Made by a program: the position numbers and the translations under genes. From Acidobacteriota bacterium (GTDB lineage: Bacteria; Actinomycetota; Acidimicrobiia; Spongiisociales; UBA5794), in assembly GCA_022562055.1 (NCBI GenBank), contig JADFQA010000003.1, forward strand, positions 46,212-110,211: a DNA stretch of 64,000 nucleotides, in the 5' to 3' direction. The number at the start of each line of letters is the position of its first letter. Within the stretch, counting starts at the first letter, position 1. Below the pieces are notes generated by a model, which searched no databases, was not told the origin of the DNA, and worked only from the letters and a program-made list of their open reading frames with translations. Shown here in pieces: positions 1 through 10,344 of this stretch.

Positions 1-102
1 CTGAACTCGAGTGCGGCCACCGCCGTCGGTGATGCCGTTGCGGATCTCGAAAAGGATCCGTGGACCGCAGCCGCTGAATTGACATGGGACCTCGACCGGT
101 AG
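1..102 (+). CDS. C-terminal end of an unidentified protein (partial)
   Basis: An open frame enters from the left edge and gives 33 residues before TAG at 100-102. The tail contains EKDPWTAAAEL, which resembles the DPxxAAxxL ending of MeaB/ArgK-type GTPases that service methylmalonyl-CoA mutase. The match is too short to name the protein. It lies 72 bases upstream of an enoyl-CoA hydratase on the same strand, which would suit acyl-CoA metabolism. Confidence 0.45.
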   Translation: MNSSAATAVGDAVADLEKDPWTAAAELTWDLDR

Positions 103-174
103 CCACCTTGGGTGCACCACTAACCTTGTACAAAGCTGTCTACGGTTGTTAGCCAATCTGTCTGCGGAGGTCCC

Positions 175-942
175 ATGAGTCTTATCCACTACGAAGTCAT
201 CGGTGCGGTCGTCAAGATCACCCTCGACCGGCCCCCTGTAAATGCTCTCTCGGGGGAACTCATTGCCGACATCGGCGAAGCCGTCGAGAAGGCCGCGGCA
301 GATGACGTCCGTGCGGTGGTCATCACGGGCACCAAACACTTCGCCGCGGGGGCGGATATCAAACGATTCGTCGATGCGTTCGATTCTGATTCTGATGAGC
401 CGATCGCATCCACCCTGGCCGGCGTCGTGCGTCGTTTGGAATTACTTGAAAAGCCGGTGATCGCTGCAATCCAAGGATATGCCCTCGGTGGTGGTCTCGA
501 ACTCGCGATGGGGGCCGACTTTCGCTATATCGGCGAGTCGGCCAAGGTAGGCCAGCCCGAGATCCTGCTTGGCATCATCCCCGGTGCCGGCGGGACGCAG
601 CGTCTTCAGCGGCTCTGCGGATACCAGGTCGCCAAGGAACTCAACATGAGCGGTCGTCAGGTGGGCGCGGAGGAGGCGCTTGCAATCCACATCGCGGACA
701 AGGTCGTGGCAGACGACTCGCTTGTCGAAACCGCGATGGCTGACGCTGCGACTTGGGCCGGTGGACCGACCAGAGCGTATTCTGCTGTGAAGCAGGCAAT
801 GGCCGAGGGTTACGGTCGCCCCATCGATGAGGCTATGGACGTTGAGCGCGACTCCTTCGAGCGTGTCTTTCGCACTGAGGATGCCAAAACAGGAATTCTT
901 GCTTTCGTCAACAAGGAAGCGGCTGACTTCTCCGGTCGCTAG
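175..942 (+). CDS. Enoyl-CoA hydratase (crotonase family)
   Basis: A 255-residue cytosolic crotonase that should hydrate trans-2-enoyl-CoA to 3-hydroxyacyl-CoA in fatty-acid or amino-acid oxidation. The oxyanion-hole stretch AAGADIKRF is near residue 58. Both catalytic glutamates of true hydratases are present: E109 in GGGLELA and E129 in GQPEILLG, followed by IPGAGGTQRL. The length is typical. GGAGG at 166-170 lies 4 bases before the ATG and fixes the start. Its stop codon overlaps the stop of a remnant on the opposite strand in a shared CTAG. Confidence 0.93.
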   Translation: MSLIHYEVIGAVVKITLDRPPVNALSGELIADIGEAVEKAAADDVRAVVITGTKHFAAGADIKRFVDAFDSDSDEPIASTLAGVVRRLELLEKPVIAAIQGYALGGGLELAMGADFRYIGESAKVGQPEILLGIIPGAGGTQRLQRLCGYQVAKELNMSGRQVGAEEALAIHIADKVVADDSLVETAMADAATWAGGPTRAYSAVKQAMAEGYGRPIDEAMDVERDSFERVFRTEDAKTGILAFVNKEAADFSGR

Positions 943-1091
943 CCGGCCCTTGCGATCAGGTCCTCAAGGTTGGCGAGGTTCCTGCGCCATACCCGCGTGA
1001 CAATCGGTCTTGCGATCAGGTCGCCGAGTCTGCCTCCGAGCTGCCAGGGCATCGTGAGCGTCTCGGTCCATGTAACCGTGGTCACGTCGGG
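939..1091 (-). pseudogene. SRPBCC/polyketide-cyclase-like remnant (C-terminal end only)
   Basis: The minus strand encodes about 48 residues ending in a typical SRPBCC C-terminus: VTWTETLTMPWQLGGRLGDL, then IARPIVTRVWRRNLANLEDL and a stop at 939-941. An in-frame TAG lies just upstream, near 1099, and the next gene starts at 1111. About 100 residues of the usual fold are therefore missing and no full-length gene is possible. It reads as a truncated gene left between two intact plus-strand genes. Confidence 0.65.
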
Positions 1092-1098
1092 GCACCAC

Positions 1099-1104
1099 TA
1101 ATGT
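1099..1104 (+). promoter_or_regulatory. Putative -10 element of a leaderless transcript (alpha/beta hydrolase)
   Basis: TAATGT lies 6 bases before the ATG at 1111 and there is no Shine-Dalgarno, so transcription would begin at or next to the start codon. The decamer GCACCACTAA (1092-1101) that contains its first bases also occurs at 114-123, ahead of the enoyl-CoA hydratase. Confidence 0.45.
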
Positions 1105-1110
1105 TGCCGT

Positions 1111-2253
1111 ATGGATCCGAATCCCTGGCCGCGACGATATAAGATCGTCGCCCTGATCTCCCTGGCGCTAGCAACCGTGATCCTCGGAGGCCGTGTCGTA
1201 TTCTTCAGCCAGAGCATCGGATCTGAGCTATTCAAAAACGCTGACGTCGAGATTGTGTACGACATCGATGTCATCGGTGTCGGTGGTGGACGTATAACCC
1301 TGGCACGTAGCGCGGCAACGGAACGAGCGGGAATCTGGAGTGTCGAATCTAAGAATGCCCAGGGCCAAATCTCCGAAATAGTCTCGTCGGCCGAGATCTC
1401 CATCGAACGCATCTTCCGCTCGGTGAGCGGCGAGTTCTCCGGTGGCGACCGGATACGAGTGGTCAGCGATGTGTTTTTTGGCGATCCCGAGCAGGCGCAC
1501 AACATCGACTTTGAGACCGTTCGTGTCGTTTCGAACGTCGGAGTGTTGCCCGCATGGTTCATAGAAGGCGACGGCGCAACATGGGTTCTGTACGTGCACG
1601 GTCGCGCAGATGCGGGTCGTGCGGAGGTGCTGCGAATGCTGCCATCTCTTGAGGCCCAGCGGCTTCCCGTTCTTGTCATTTCCTACCGATCCGACGGGAC
1701 GGCACCCGACGCCCCAGGCTCATCAATCGGGTGGGGCTACGACGAGTGGAAGGACCTGACCGCTGCTGTTGCATTTGCACGATCTAAGGGCGCCGAGAAG
1801 GTCATATTGGTGGGGACGGATCTCGGCGCAAACATCATCATGACGTATCTCCACGAATCGGCGGACCTATCAGGTGTAGCCGGTGTGGTTCTCGAGACTC
1901 CGCTGCTCAATCTGCAAGCAACTGTGGACAAGGCTGCTGCTGACTACGGCATTCCCGGGGCCCTGCGGCCGTTTGCGGAAGCGTTCGTCCGCGTGCGGTA
2001 CGGGGTTGATTGGGGAGACGTGAACCACATGGACAGGGCAGACCAGTTCGATGTCCCCATGTTGCTCATGGTCGGGACCGCCGACCCGTTGTTGACCGTG
2101 GCGGCGGCTGAGGACTTCGCCGTGGCCGTGCCGGACGATTTTGTAACGGTGGTGACGTTCGAGGCTGGGTCGCACGCGACGTTGTGGAACGTGGATCCGG
2201 ACGCCTACGATGCTGCGATCCTTGGTTTCATTGATCGGTTTCTGGAGAACTGA
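1111..2253 (+). CDS. Membrane-anchored alpha/beta hydrolase with Asp at the nucleophile position
   Basis: A 380-residue protein with one N-terminal membrane segment (about residues 11-32) and an extracytoplasmic alpha/beta-hydrolase domain. VLYVHGRADAG near 159 is the HG oxyanion region. The nucleophile elbow is VGTDLGA, so D237 stands where most family members have Ser. D325 in VGTADPLL and H355 in AGSHATLW complete a possible Asp-Asp-His triad like that of haloalkane dehalogenases and epoxide hydrolases. The substrate is unknown, and an inactive enzyme is also possible. Confidence 0.8.
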   Translation: MDPNPWPRRYKIVALISLALATVILGGRVVFFSQSIGSELFKNADVEIVYDIDVIGVGGGRITLARSAATERAGIWSVESKNAQGQISEIVSSAEISIERIFRSVSGEFSGGDRIRVVSDVFFGDPEQAHNIDFETVRVVSNVGVLPAWFIEGDGATWVLYVHGRADAGRAEVLRMLPSLEAQRLPVLVISYRSDGTAPDAPGSSIGWGYDEWKDLTAAVAFARSKGAEKVILVGTDLGANIIMTYLHESADLSGVAGVVLETPLLNLQATVDKAAADYGIPGALRPFAEAFVRVRYGVDWGDVNHMDRADQFDVPMLLMVGTADPLLTVAAAEDFAVAVPDDFVTVVTFEAGSHATLWNVDPDAYDAAILGFIDRFLEN

Positions 2254-2278
2254 TGGTGGCTCGTGCCGGCAGGCAGGG

Positions 2279-2521
2279 TTAGGCCTGGAGCGCCAATCGG
2301 ATTGTTTCGACTGACGGGTTCACAAGACCCATATCCCCAACTACCACCGTCGGGACCGTTTCGTTTCCTCGGGCGTATGAGCGAACGATGGTGGCGCCAT
2401 CTTCGTCGTCCCAGATGTTGACACTGCTGTACGGAATCTCGGCTCTCTCCAGATCTCTGAACAATCTGGCGCAGAATCCGCAACCGGGGCGCCAATAGAC
2501 GATCGGCTGTTGGGTTGTCAT
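2279..2521 (-). CDS. Mycoredoxin-like glutaredoxin
   Basis: An 80-residue thioredoxin-fold protein with the active site CGFC (C14, C17) in WRPGCGFCARL and the cis-Pro strand ETVPTVVVGD. This is the layout of actinobacterial mycoredoxins, which reduce mycothiol mixed disulfides with electrons from the thiol pool. The frame extends upstream to 2677, but AGGAG just before the ATG at 2521 marks that start and keeps the gene clear of the divergent iscS. The shared 51-base gap with iscS suits a redox and sulfur-transfer pairing. Confidence 0.88.
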   Translation of the reverse strand: MTTQQPIVYWRPGCGFCARLFRDLERAEIPYSSVNIWDDEDGATIVRSYARGNETVPTVVVGDMGLVNPSVETIRLALQA

Positions 2522-2572
2522 AACCGCTCCTGAGTCGGCGAACGTGCAAGTGGAAGCTGTCACAATACCCTG

Positions 2573-3703
2573 ATGTTGTATCTCGATCACGCCGCAACAA
2601 CGGTGATGAGGCCGGAAGTGCGCGAAGCAATGGCTCCCTACCTCGACGACGCTTTTGGGAACCCGTCCGGGATCCATGGTATCTCTCGACGCGTCAAGAA
2701 CGCCGTGGAGGAGGCTCGTGAGGAGATCGCAGAGCTGCTGGGCGCTAAAAGACCGCTTGAAATTGTTTTCACGGGTGGCGGCACCGAGGCCGACAACCTA
2801 GCCTTGATGGGTCCGGTGCTCGACTCAGACGACCGGACCGCAACCGTCACGGTGCAGACCGAACACGAAGCAGTGATCGAGACAGCGCGGTTTCTTCGGC
2901 GTCTAGGCAACTCCGTCGAGTTTGTCGGCGTGGACGCAATGGGACGCATCGACATTGCGGCATTGGGCAACGCCGTCGACACCGACACTGCAGTGGTATC
3001 GGTCATGACAGCCAACAATGAGACCGGCGTCGTCCATCCGCTGCTGGAGATTTCTGATATCGCCCACTCTGCCGGTGCGCTCTTGCACACCGACGCTGTG
3101 CAGGCATTTGTGTCAGAGGAAGTCACCGTTGCTGCCACCGGCGCGGACCTTATTTCTCTCGCTGCCCACAAATTTGGGGGCCCGATGGGAGTCGGGCTTT
3201 TGTATGTGCGAAACGGCGTCGAACTTGAGCCGGTGCTTCATGGGGGTGGCCAGGAGCTGGGGCGACGTTCCGGGACGCTCAACGTCGCCGGCATCGTAGG
3301 CATGGCAACAGCCATGCGGTCCACGGTTACAGACAGAGCTGACTTCAGGCGTCGTGTCGGTGGGGCAAGGGATTCGTTTGAAAACGTTCTGATGCAAAGA
3401 TTCGGGGAAATTTCGCGCAACGCACCGATCGATAGCCGGCTGGTACAGCACTCTCACTTGCGCATGACAGGGTTCTCGGCAGAAACCCTGCTCATCAGAC
3501 TTGACCAAGAAGGCATTGCTGCCGCCGCGGGCTCTGCGTGCCAGTCGGGAGCTATTGACGTTTCGCACGTTCTTGCCGCAATGGGAATGGACGAGGTTGC
3601 GGCGGGCGAATGTGTCCGATTCACGTTTGGATGGGTGAACACCGAGTCGGACGGAATCGATGCTGCCGAACGTGTCATCAAGACCATGCAGATGTTGCAG
3701 TGA
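2573..3703 (+). CDS. iscS: Cysteine desulfurase IscS/NifS
   Basis: A 376-residue PLP enzyme that takes sulfur from cysteine as a persulfide and supplies it for tRNA thiolation and possibly Fe-S assembly. The start MLYLDHAATT is typical. K200 in SLAAHKFGG binds PLP, and C323 in GSACQSG is the persulfide cysteine on the short NifS/IscS loop. The stop overlaps the GTG of mnmA (GTGA), so the two are translationally coupled. The product should be the sulfur donor for MnmA. No Shine-Dalgarno is visible, and a weak CACAAT sits 6 bases before the ATG. Confidence 0.95.
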   Translation: MLYLDHAATTVMRPEVREAMAPYLDDAFGNPSGIHGISRRVKNAVEEAREEIAELLGAKRPLEIVFTGGGTEADNLALMGPVLDSDDRTATVTVQTEHEAVIETARFLRRLGNSVEFVGVDAMGRIDIAALGNAVDTDTAVVSVMTANNETGVVHPLLEISDIAHSAGALLHTDAVQAFVSEEVTVAATGADLISLAAHKFGGPMGVGLLYVRNGVELEPVLHGGGQELGRRSGTLNVAGIVGMATAMRSTVTDRADFRRRVGGARDSFENVLMQRFGEISRNAPIDSRLVQHSHLRMTGFSAETLLIRLDQEGIAAAAGSACQSGAIDVSHVLAAMGMDEVAAGECVRFTFGWVNTESDGIDAAERVIKTMQMLQ

Positions 3704-4761
3704 GGGCACTCGTAGCCATGTCGGGTGGTGTTGACTCGTCAGTGGCGGCCGCGATGATTCTCGATGCAGGCCACGAAGTCATCGGTGTCACCCTCAAACA
3801 GTGGGAGGGACCGGGTGGCGAAATGCCAACTGCCGGATGCTGTACCGTCGGTGACGCAGAGGACGCTAGGCGTGTCGCCGCACAGCTTGGCATCCCCTAT
3901 TACGTGCTCGACTACGTCGACGAGTTCACCGAAAAAGTCGTCCAGCGGTTTGGCGAGATCTACATGCAGGGCCGTACGCCGAACCCGTGCATCGAGTGCA
4001 ACCGCACCGTGCGCTTTCATGCGCTTCTGGATCGCACCACCGAGTTGGGGTGCGACGTCCTGGTCACCGGGCACCACGCACGGGTGACTCACGATGACCA
4101 CGGCTACCACCTCCGCACTGGTCACGACAGCGGTAAGGATCAGAGTTATGTGCTTCACATGCTCGGCCAGGACGAGCTGTCGAGGGTCAAGCTCCCGATT
4201 GGTGAGATCACCAAGGATGAAGTCCGCGAGAGGGCTCGCGAACTCGGTCTGCGTACCGCCAACAAGCCCGACAGTCAGGACCTGTGTTTTGTTGGCGATG
4301 GGAACTACCGAGACTTTCTCCGTGAACACTTTCCCGACACAGCAATACCCGGCGAAGTCATCACGACCACTGGAGAAGTTGTCGGTGAACACGACGGCAC
4401 CATCGACTTCACGATTGGTCAGCGCAAAGGCCTCGGTGTTGCACTCGGTGAGCCCCGCTACGTCGTCGACATCGATCCGCAAAGCGCTCGGATAACCATC
4501 GGTAAAAAGGCCGACCTACTCGCCGACGGTTGCGTTGTTGAGGACATGACTTTTGTTGCGGGCAGTCCGCCACTTGACTCGGAGATCACTGTGAAAATAC
4601 GGTACCGCGCTGAACCTGTCGACGCGTTTCTTGACACGGGCGGGGAGGATGCGGTTATCCGGTTTTCGAGTGCGCAGCTTGGTGTCGCCCCTGGGCAGGC
4701 GGCGGTGATATACCGAGGCGACGAAGTGCTCGGCGGCGGGACGATCGCTGCGTCGCTGTAG
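3700..4761 (+). CDS. mnmA: tRNA-specific 2-thiouridylase MnmA
   Basis: A 353-residue PP-loop enzyme that installs the 2-thio group at U34 of Lys, Glu and Gln tRNAs. SGGVDSS (residues 8-14) is the ATP-pyrophosphatase loop. C97 in PNPCIECN and C196 in SQDLCFVG are the catalytic pair, and the conserved C-terminal region GQRKGLGVALGEP follows. An upstream ATG at 3610 is in frame but lies inside iscS. GTG at 3700 overlaps the iscS stop and begins the family's usual VRALVAMSGG. Confidence 0.95.
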   Translation: MRALVAMSGGVDSSVAAAMILDAGHEVIGVTLKQWEGPGGEMPTAGCCTVGDAEDARRVAAQLGIPYYVLDYVDEFTEKVVQRFGEIYMQGRTPNPCIECNRTVRFHALLDRTTELGCDVLVTGHHARVTHDDHGYHLRTGHDSGKDQSYVLHMLGQDELSRVKLPIGEITKDEVRERARELGLRTANKPDSQDLCFVGDGNYRDFLREHFPDTAIPGEVITTTGEVVGEHDGTIDFTIGQRKGLGVALGEPRYVVDIDPQSARITIGKKADLLADGCVVEDMTFVAGSPPLDSEITVKIRYRAEPVDAFLDTGGEDAVIRFSSAQLGVAPGQAAVIYRGDEVLGGGTIAASL

Positions 4762-5697
4762 ATGGGCTTCGAGATCACGGGTGTTGGGTCACTTCCACAC
4801 ACGGATGTCGGAGAGGCTGTTGCATTTGTCGATACCACCACAACCGTTTCATACGTTCCGCAGCTCCCGCAGAGACACCCGTCTGAAGGGATGATCGTGC
4901 AGTGGGGCGACGGTCTGTGTGGTTGCGGTCCCGGTGGTGCCTATGGGCTTGTACACGGGGCAGCGTATGGCGATAGGGCGGAGGCGGAGTCGACAGCAAC
5001 AACGTTTCTTACCGGTCGGCGAGACGCAGTCATCAAGACGCAGGCAACGGGGCCGATCACTCTGGGGTTGGCAATGCTGCGTGGCGGCGCCGATATGGCG
5101 GTTCTGTGGGATGGCCTCGTTGCGGGGTTGATCGAGCGCATCGACTCACACGTCGCGACTATTCGACGGATGGTGCCCGGCGTATCGGTCGTCCTCATCC
5201 TCGACGAGCCGTTGCTGGCAGCGTGGGGGTCCGAACGCGGCCCGGACGCCGATTTAGGTCTCGTGCGAGATGTGCTTGGCGCCGTGATAGACGGCGTCTC
5301 CGTGAGACCCGGAGTACATTGCTGCGGCGATCCCGACTGGGCAATGATCGCGGGTTTGGGACCCCGCTGGTTCTCGTGGGACGTCGCCAGCCTCGGTCCC
5401 GGATTCACCGACCGAGTTGATTCCATAGCTGACGCGATCGGCAACGGCACCGGTGTCATGTGGGGTGTCGCACCAACATCGCTCAATCCCATACCCGACA
5501 TTGAAACTCTCGTGAGGCGCTACCAGATCGCCCTGACCAGGCTTGTCGCCGCAGGCGCACCTCTTGGGCCGATGCACGGCAACGCCTGGTACACCCCGGG
5601 TTGCGGCCTCACAGGGACGACTGTTCCCGACGCCGCACACGTGATGCAGGTCGTGCATGATGTCGTCGACCGCATCCATGGTGGTGAGGACCGGTAG
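4762..5697 (+). CDS. MetE C-terminal-like methyltransferase-fold protein
   Basis: A 311-residue protein starting directly after the mnmA stop. It begins GFEITGVGSLPH, as in stand-alone proteins related to the C-terminal half of cobalamin-independent methionine synthase. VHCCGDPDW near residue 190 resembles the zinc-ligand region, and HGNAWYTPGCGLT near the end supplies a further His and Cys. The related gene beside ligA in M. tuberculosis (Rv3015c) is of unknown role. Without the MetE N-terminal half, methionine synthesis is not assured; a corrinoid-dependent or other methyl transfer is equally possible. Confidence 0.75.
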   Translation: MGFEITGVGSLPHTDVGEAVAFVDTTTTVSYVPQLPQRHPSEGMIVQWGDGLCGCGPGGAYGLVHGAAYGDRAEAESTATTFLTGRRDAVIKTQATGPITLGLAMLRGGADMAVLWDGLVAGLIERIDSHVATIRRMVPGVSVVLILDEPLLAAWGSERGPDADLGLVRDVLGAVIDGVSVRPGVHCCGDPDWAMIAGLGPRWFSWDVASLGPGFTDRVDSIADAIGNGTGVMWGVAPTSLNPIPDIETLVRRYQIALTRLVAAGAPLGPMHGNAWYTPGCGLTGTTVPDAAHVMQVVHDVVDRIHGGEDR

Positions 5698-5744
5698 ATC
5701 CCGATCCTGGCGGGTCGGGGGGCTGAGTCCATTCCTTGTACCGC

Positions 5745-6488
5745 TTACGCCGGGCGGGGGAGTGTTCCCGCTACGAGGAATCCGGCAAGTGGAAACGACG
5801 CTGGTGGAGTCCCGTCGGGTTTGGCGAAACTCACCTCGTCGGGTGTCGTGTGGCAGAACCACATCTGTCGCTGCCCAGGTGTTTTTGACCACAGGGCGCT
5901 CGGTTGTGCAGCGAGGTTGACCCCGTCCGGGTGGCGTGCTGACCAATATCGTATGAGGTCGGTGCCTTGCTCCATCAGCCACGATCCGAGTTGCTGGGTG
6001 AAGGTGTAGTCGGATGGATCCGTAAGTTGCGGCTTCACGTTCGACAACCGGGTCAGATCAACGGCGTGGTGTGTGCGGAATCTGACGGTGAACATCTCGT
6101 GTCGGGAACGAATCGGTGTCGGGAACTGCGTTTCCATGTCGCTGAGAAAGATAAACCGGTAATACGCGACCTCTGCCAGGCAGCTTTTGGGGTCTTCGCT
6201 TGCGTAGAAGAAGCTAGCCATGACACGGGTGCCAAACCGGGAACCGTGCGTGAGGGGCGGGTACCGAAACGGTGTCCGCAACAGATAGTGGAGTGCTTCG
6301 GTATGGGGCCGATAGGGTGGTTTTGAGTCATCGAGAAGCCGTTCAAGCACCAACTGCTCATCGAGCGTGTCCACTAGCTCGGCGGTTGCGGCCTTCCCCT
6401 GGTGCTCAACCATTCGGTAGCCGCTGACCGAAAGCACCCGATGCAGCTTGCGACCGCTGAACAGTTCAGATGGTGAGACCACTTCCAT
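5745..6488 (-). CDS. RES-domain toxin (MbcT-like NAD+-degrading family)
   Basis: A 247-residue protein with the three RES landmarks: R84 in GSRFGTRV, E106 in CLAEVAYY and S183 in RYWSARHPDGVN. Characterised RES toxins such as MbcT and Res destroy NAD+ and arrest growth. The gene follows its Xre/DUF2384 antitoxin by 3 bases, the usual order for this type II system. It is longer than many RES toxins because of about 65 residues ahead of the core. It lies between the MetE-like gene and the lipoprotein-ligA pair, interrupting an order otherwise conserved with mycobacteria, so it was probably acquired. Confidence 0.82.
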   Translation of the reverse strand: MEVVSPSELFSGRKLHRVLSVSGYRMVEHQGKAATAELVDTLDEQLVLERLLDDSKPPYRPHTEALHYLLRTPFRYPPLTHGSRFGTRVMASFFYASEDPKSCLAEVAYYRFIFLSDMETQFPTPIRSRHEMFTVRFRTHHAVDLTRLSNVKPQLTDPSDYTFTQQLGSWLMEQGTDLIRYWSARHPDGVNLAAQPSALWSKTPGQRQMWFCHTTPDEVSFAKPDGTPPASFPLAGFLVAGTLPRPA

Positions 6489-6491
6489 TGG

Positions 6492-6863
6492 TCAGGTCTT
6501 GCCCCGCATGGCATCGAGATACTCAATGGACCGATACAGGCCGTTGATGGTCTGTACGAGTTCGGCTGGTACACCACCCAGGCCAGCGTTCTGGGTGATG
6601 AACCAATGACGCATGAATGCCTGGTCACCGCCGCTGATCGCTGACAGTGACCGAAACATCCGAACAAAAAGAAGACTCAGTTCGCCCTGTTTGGACATAG
6701 GATCGAAACCGCTTTCAGCGTGGCGAGCCAGCGTGGTGCGACTGACACCGAGGATCAACGCCGCCGACTCTCTGGTGACACCGAGTTGGGCACTGGCGTT
6801 GGTAAACGCTTTGTTTAGCACGTGTGAGGTGTCGGGGCTCTGTATCTGTGTCGCGACTGTCAT
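6492..6863 (-). CDS. Xre/DUF2384 antitoxin (partner of RES toxin)
   Basis: A 123-residue protein with an N-terminal Xre-like helix-turn-helix (SAALILGVSRTTLARHAE, about 33-50) and a C-terminal DUF2384-type region (FRSLSAISGGDQAFMRHWF, about 70-88) that normally contacts the RES toxin. It is predicted to neutralise the toxin and repress the operon. GAGAGG 8 bases before the ATG serves as the ribosome-binding site. TATCCT near 6887 on this strand may be the -10 box. Confidence 0.8.
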   Translation of the reverse strand: MTVATQIQSPDTSHVLNKAFTNASAQLGVTRESAALILGVSRTTLARHAESGFDPMSKQGELSLLFVRMFRSLSAISGGDQAFMRHWFITQNAGLGGVPAELVQTINGLYRSIEYLDAMRGKT

Positions 6864-7026
6864 ATCGGTTCCTCTCGAACTCAGGATAACACAGAAATGT
6901 CCATTTGCACGAAAGGACCCTGTTTTTCGCCAAACGATACACCGGTCTTGTCAGGCGTGATCTGCTCTGTAGGAGTAATGTTGCAATGATCGTGTGATTT
7001 CAGGAACAGATGGCGTAGGTTGTGGG
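6864..7026. promoter_or_regulatory. Divergent promoter region of the RES/Xre operon and the lipoprotein gene
   Basis: A 163-base gap with no gene. On the minus strand it has TATCCT ahead of the antitoxin and an imperfect dyad, GTCCTTT then AAATGGAC (about 6899-6918), placed where an autorepressor could bind. The plus-strand end carries the lipoprotein promoter element at 7027-7032. The operator is inferred from position only. Confidence 0.35.
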
Positions 7027-7032
7027 TAGTTT
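7027..7032 (+). promoter_or_regulatory. Putative -10 element of a leaderless transcript (lipoprotein)
   Basis: TAGTTT is followed by six bases and the ATG at 7039. No Shine-Dalgarno is present. Confidence 0.45.
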
Positions 7033-7038
7033 GATGAT

Positions 7039-8199
7039 ATGAAACACTTTCTTCTCTTCGGGATGCTCAGCGCGTTCGCACTCTTGGCTGGGGCTTGTTC
7101 GAGCACGCGACAAGGGGATGTCCTGCTGATCCTCGATGAGGGAGCAGCCGTCGTCATCGTCAACCCAGATGGAGGTGTTGTCGAACGATTCGAACCTGCG
7201 TCCGACGCCGCGTATTTCCAACCGATTTGGGCATCGACAGACACGTTCGTGCGAGCAGAGACGTCCCCGCAAGGCAACCACCTGGCAGCCATCCGCATTG
7301 GTGGTGAAGAAGTTTGGGACGTTGAATTCGCAACACCCCCGTTCTACTACCTCGCCTCGCTCAAAGAGGATTCGGCGACAGTGATCCTGCTGCGAAACAA
7401 CGATTTCTCGCCTGGCCTCGTCGCTGAAGTTGTTTCCGGTGTCGGTTCCGTCGACCCTGTGGGAAACGGCGCCCCGTTTTACATGACGTGGGATCCAGAC
7501 AGCGACCGGTTTGCCACCCACGTGGGGGCTGTACGCCTCGATGTTCACGCCGAGATCACGGAGACAATCAGCGATTCCGCGGGAATGTTTCAAGCGCCGG
7601 TGTGGCTCGAAGCTGGTCTTGTGACCCTGCGAACTGAGAACACCAGGACGTTTCTTTCGCTGTGGGATGGTGCGGAGTTTGCAGACCTCGCTACCGTTCG
7701 TGGCCCAGCTCGATTCGTGGGGGCGGGGAATCGTCTCGCGGTACAAACGACGAACAGCAGCGATCCGGGCGCAATCTTGGCTTCGGCACAAACAATTCCA
7801 GCCATCAGTACCGGTGTCCTGACAGTCATCGATCTGACAAGCGGATCGCTGTCCGCTGTCTCGTCAGACCCGGCTCTTGTCTACCAATGGGACGCAACAG
7901 GGAATCGCTTGTTGTTTTTGGATTTCGTAAATGACGGCGACCTCGCGGTGCAGTGGCACGTTTGGGAAGGTGGCGACGTTACCGACTTCGAGCAGTTTGC
8001 GGTGAACGTTTCGTGGCTCCAGTCGTTTGGACCATTCTTCGACCAGTACGCCCAGTCCGTTTCGCTGTGGGCTCCAGATGGATCGGCGTTTGTTTACCCA
8101 GCAATCGTGGACGGTGAGCCCAGAATCTTGGTCCAGGACATTGACGACGAGACAGCAACGGACGTCGCCAGCGGCGTCTGGGTTGCCTGGTCGCCGTAA
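7039..8199 (+). CDS. Predicted lipoprotein, beta-propeller-like, function unknown
   Basis: A 386-residue protein with a lipoprotein signal peptide ending in LLAGAC, so C20 should be lipidated and the protein tethered outside the membrane. The rest is a run of short beta-rich units with spaced Trp and Gly-Asp turns (VWLEAGLVTLRTENTR, SLWAPDGSAFVYPA), like WD40- or TolB-type propellers. I cannot name a family. It lies just upstream of ligA. A surface-sensing or binding role is only a guess. Confidence 0.7.
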   Translation: MKHFLLFGMLSAFALLAGACSSTRQGDVLLILDEGAAVVIVNPDGGVVERFEPASDAAYFQPIWASTDTFVRAETSPQGNHLAAIRIGGEEVWDVEFATPPFYYLASLKEDSATVILLRNNDFSPGLVAEVVSGVGSVDPVGNGAPFYMTWDPDSDRFATHVGAVRLDVHAEITETISDSAGMFQAPVWLEAGLVTLRTENTRTFLSLWDGAEFADLATVRGPARFVGAGNRLAVQTTNSSDPGAILASAQTIPAISTGVLTVIDLTSGSLSAVSSDPALVYQWDATGNRLLFLDFVNDGDLAVQWHVWEGGDVTDFEQFAVNVSWLQSFGPFFDQYAQSVSLWAPDGSAFVYPAIVDGEPRILVQDIDDETATDVASGVWVAWSP

Positions 8200-10284
<2,085 letters not shown>

Positions 10285-10344
10285 TCGCAAGCCTCGCCGG
10301 CGAAGTCGGCGTTACCGTAAAGGGTGGTGTGGTTCGAGAGCGCC

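Noticed and set aside
949..1020. Direct repeat TTGCGATCAGG at 950-960 and 1010-1020
   Set aside because: Both copies encode the same DLIAR residues in the SRPBCC remnant; it is coding redundancy, not a mobile-element or attachment-site signature.
2522..2677. Upstream extension of the glutaredoxin reading frame
   Set aside because: It overlaps the 5' end of iscS and does not belong to the glutaredoxin fold; AGGAG marks the ATG at 2521.
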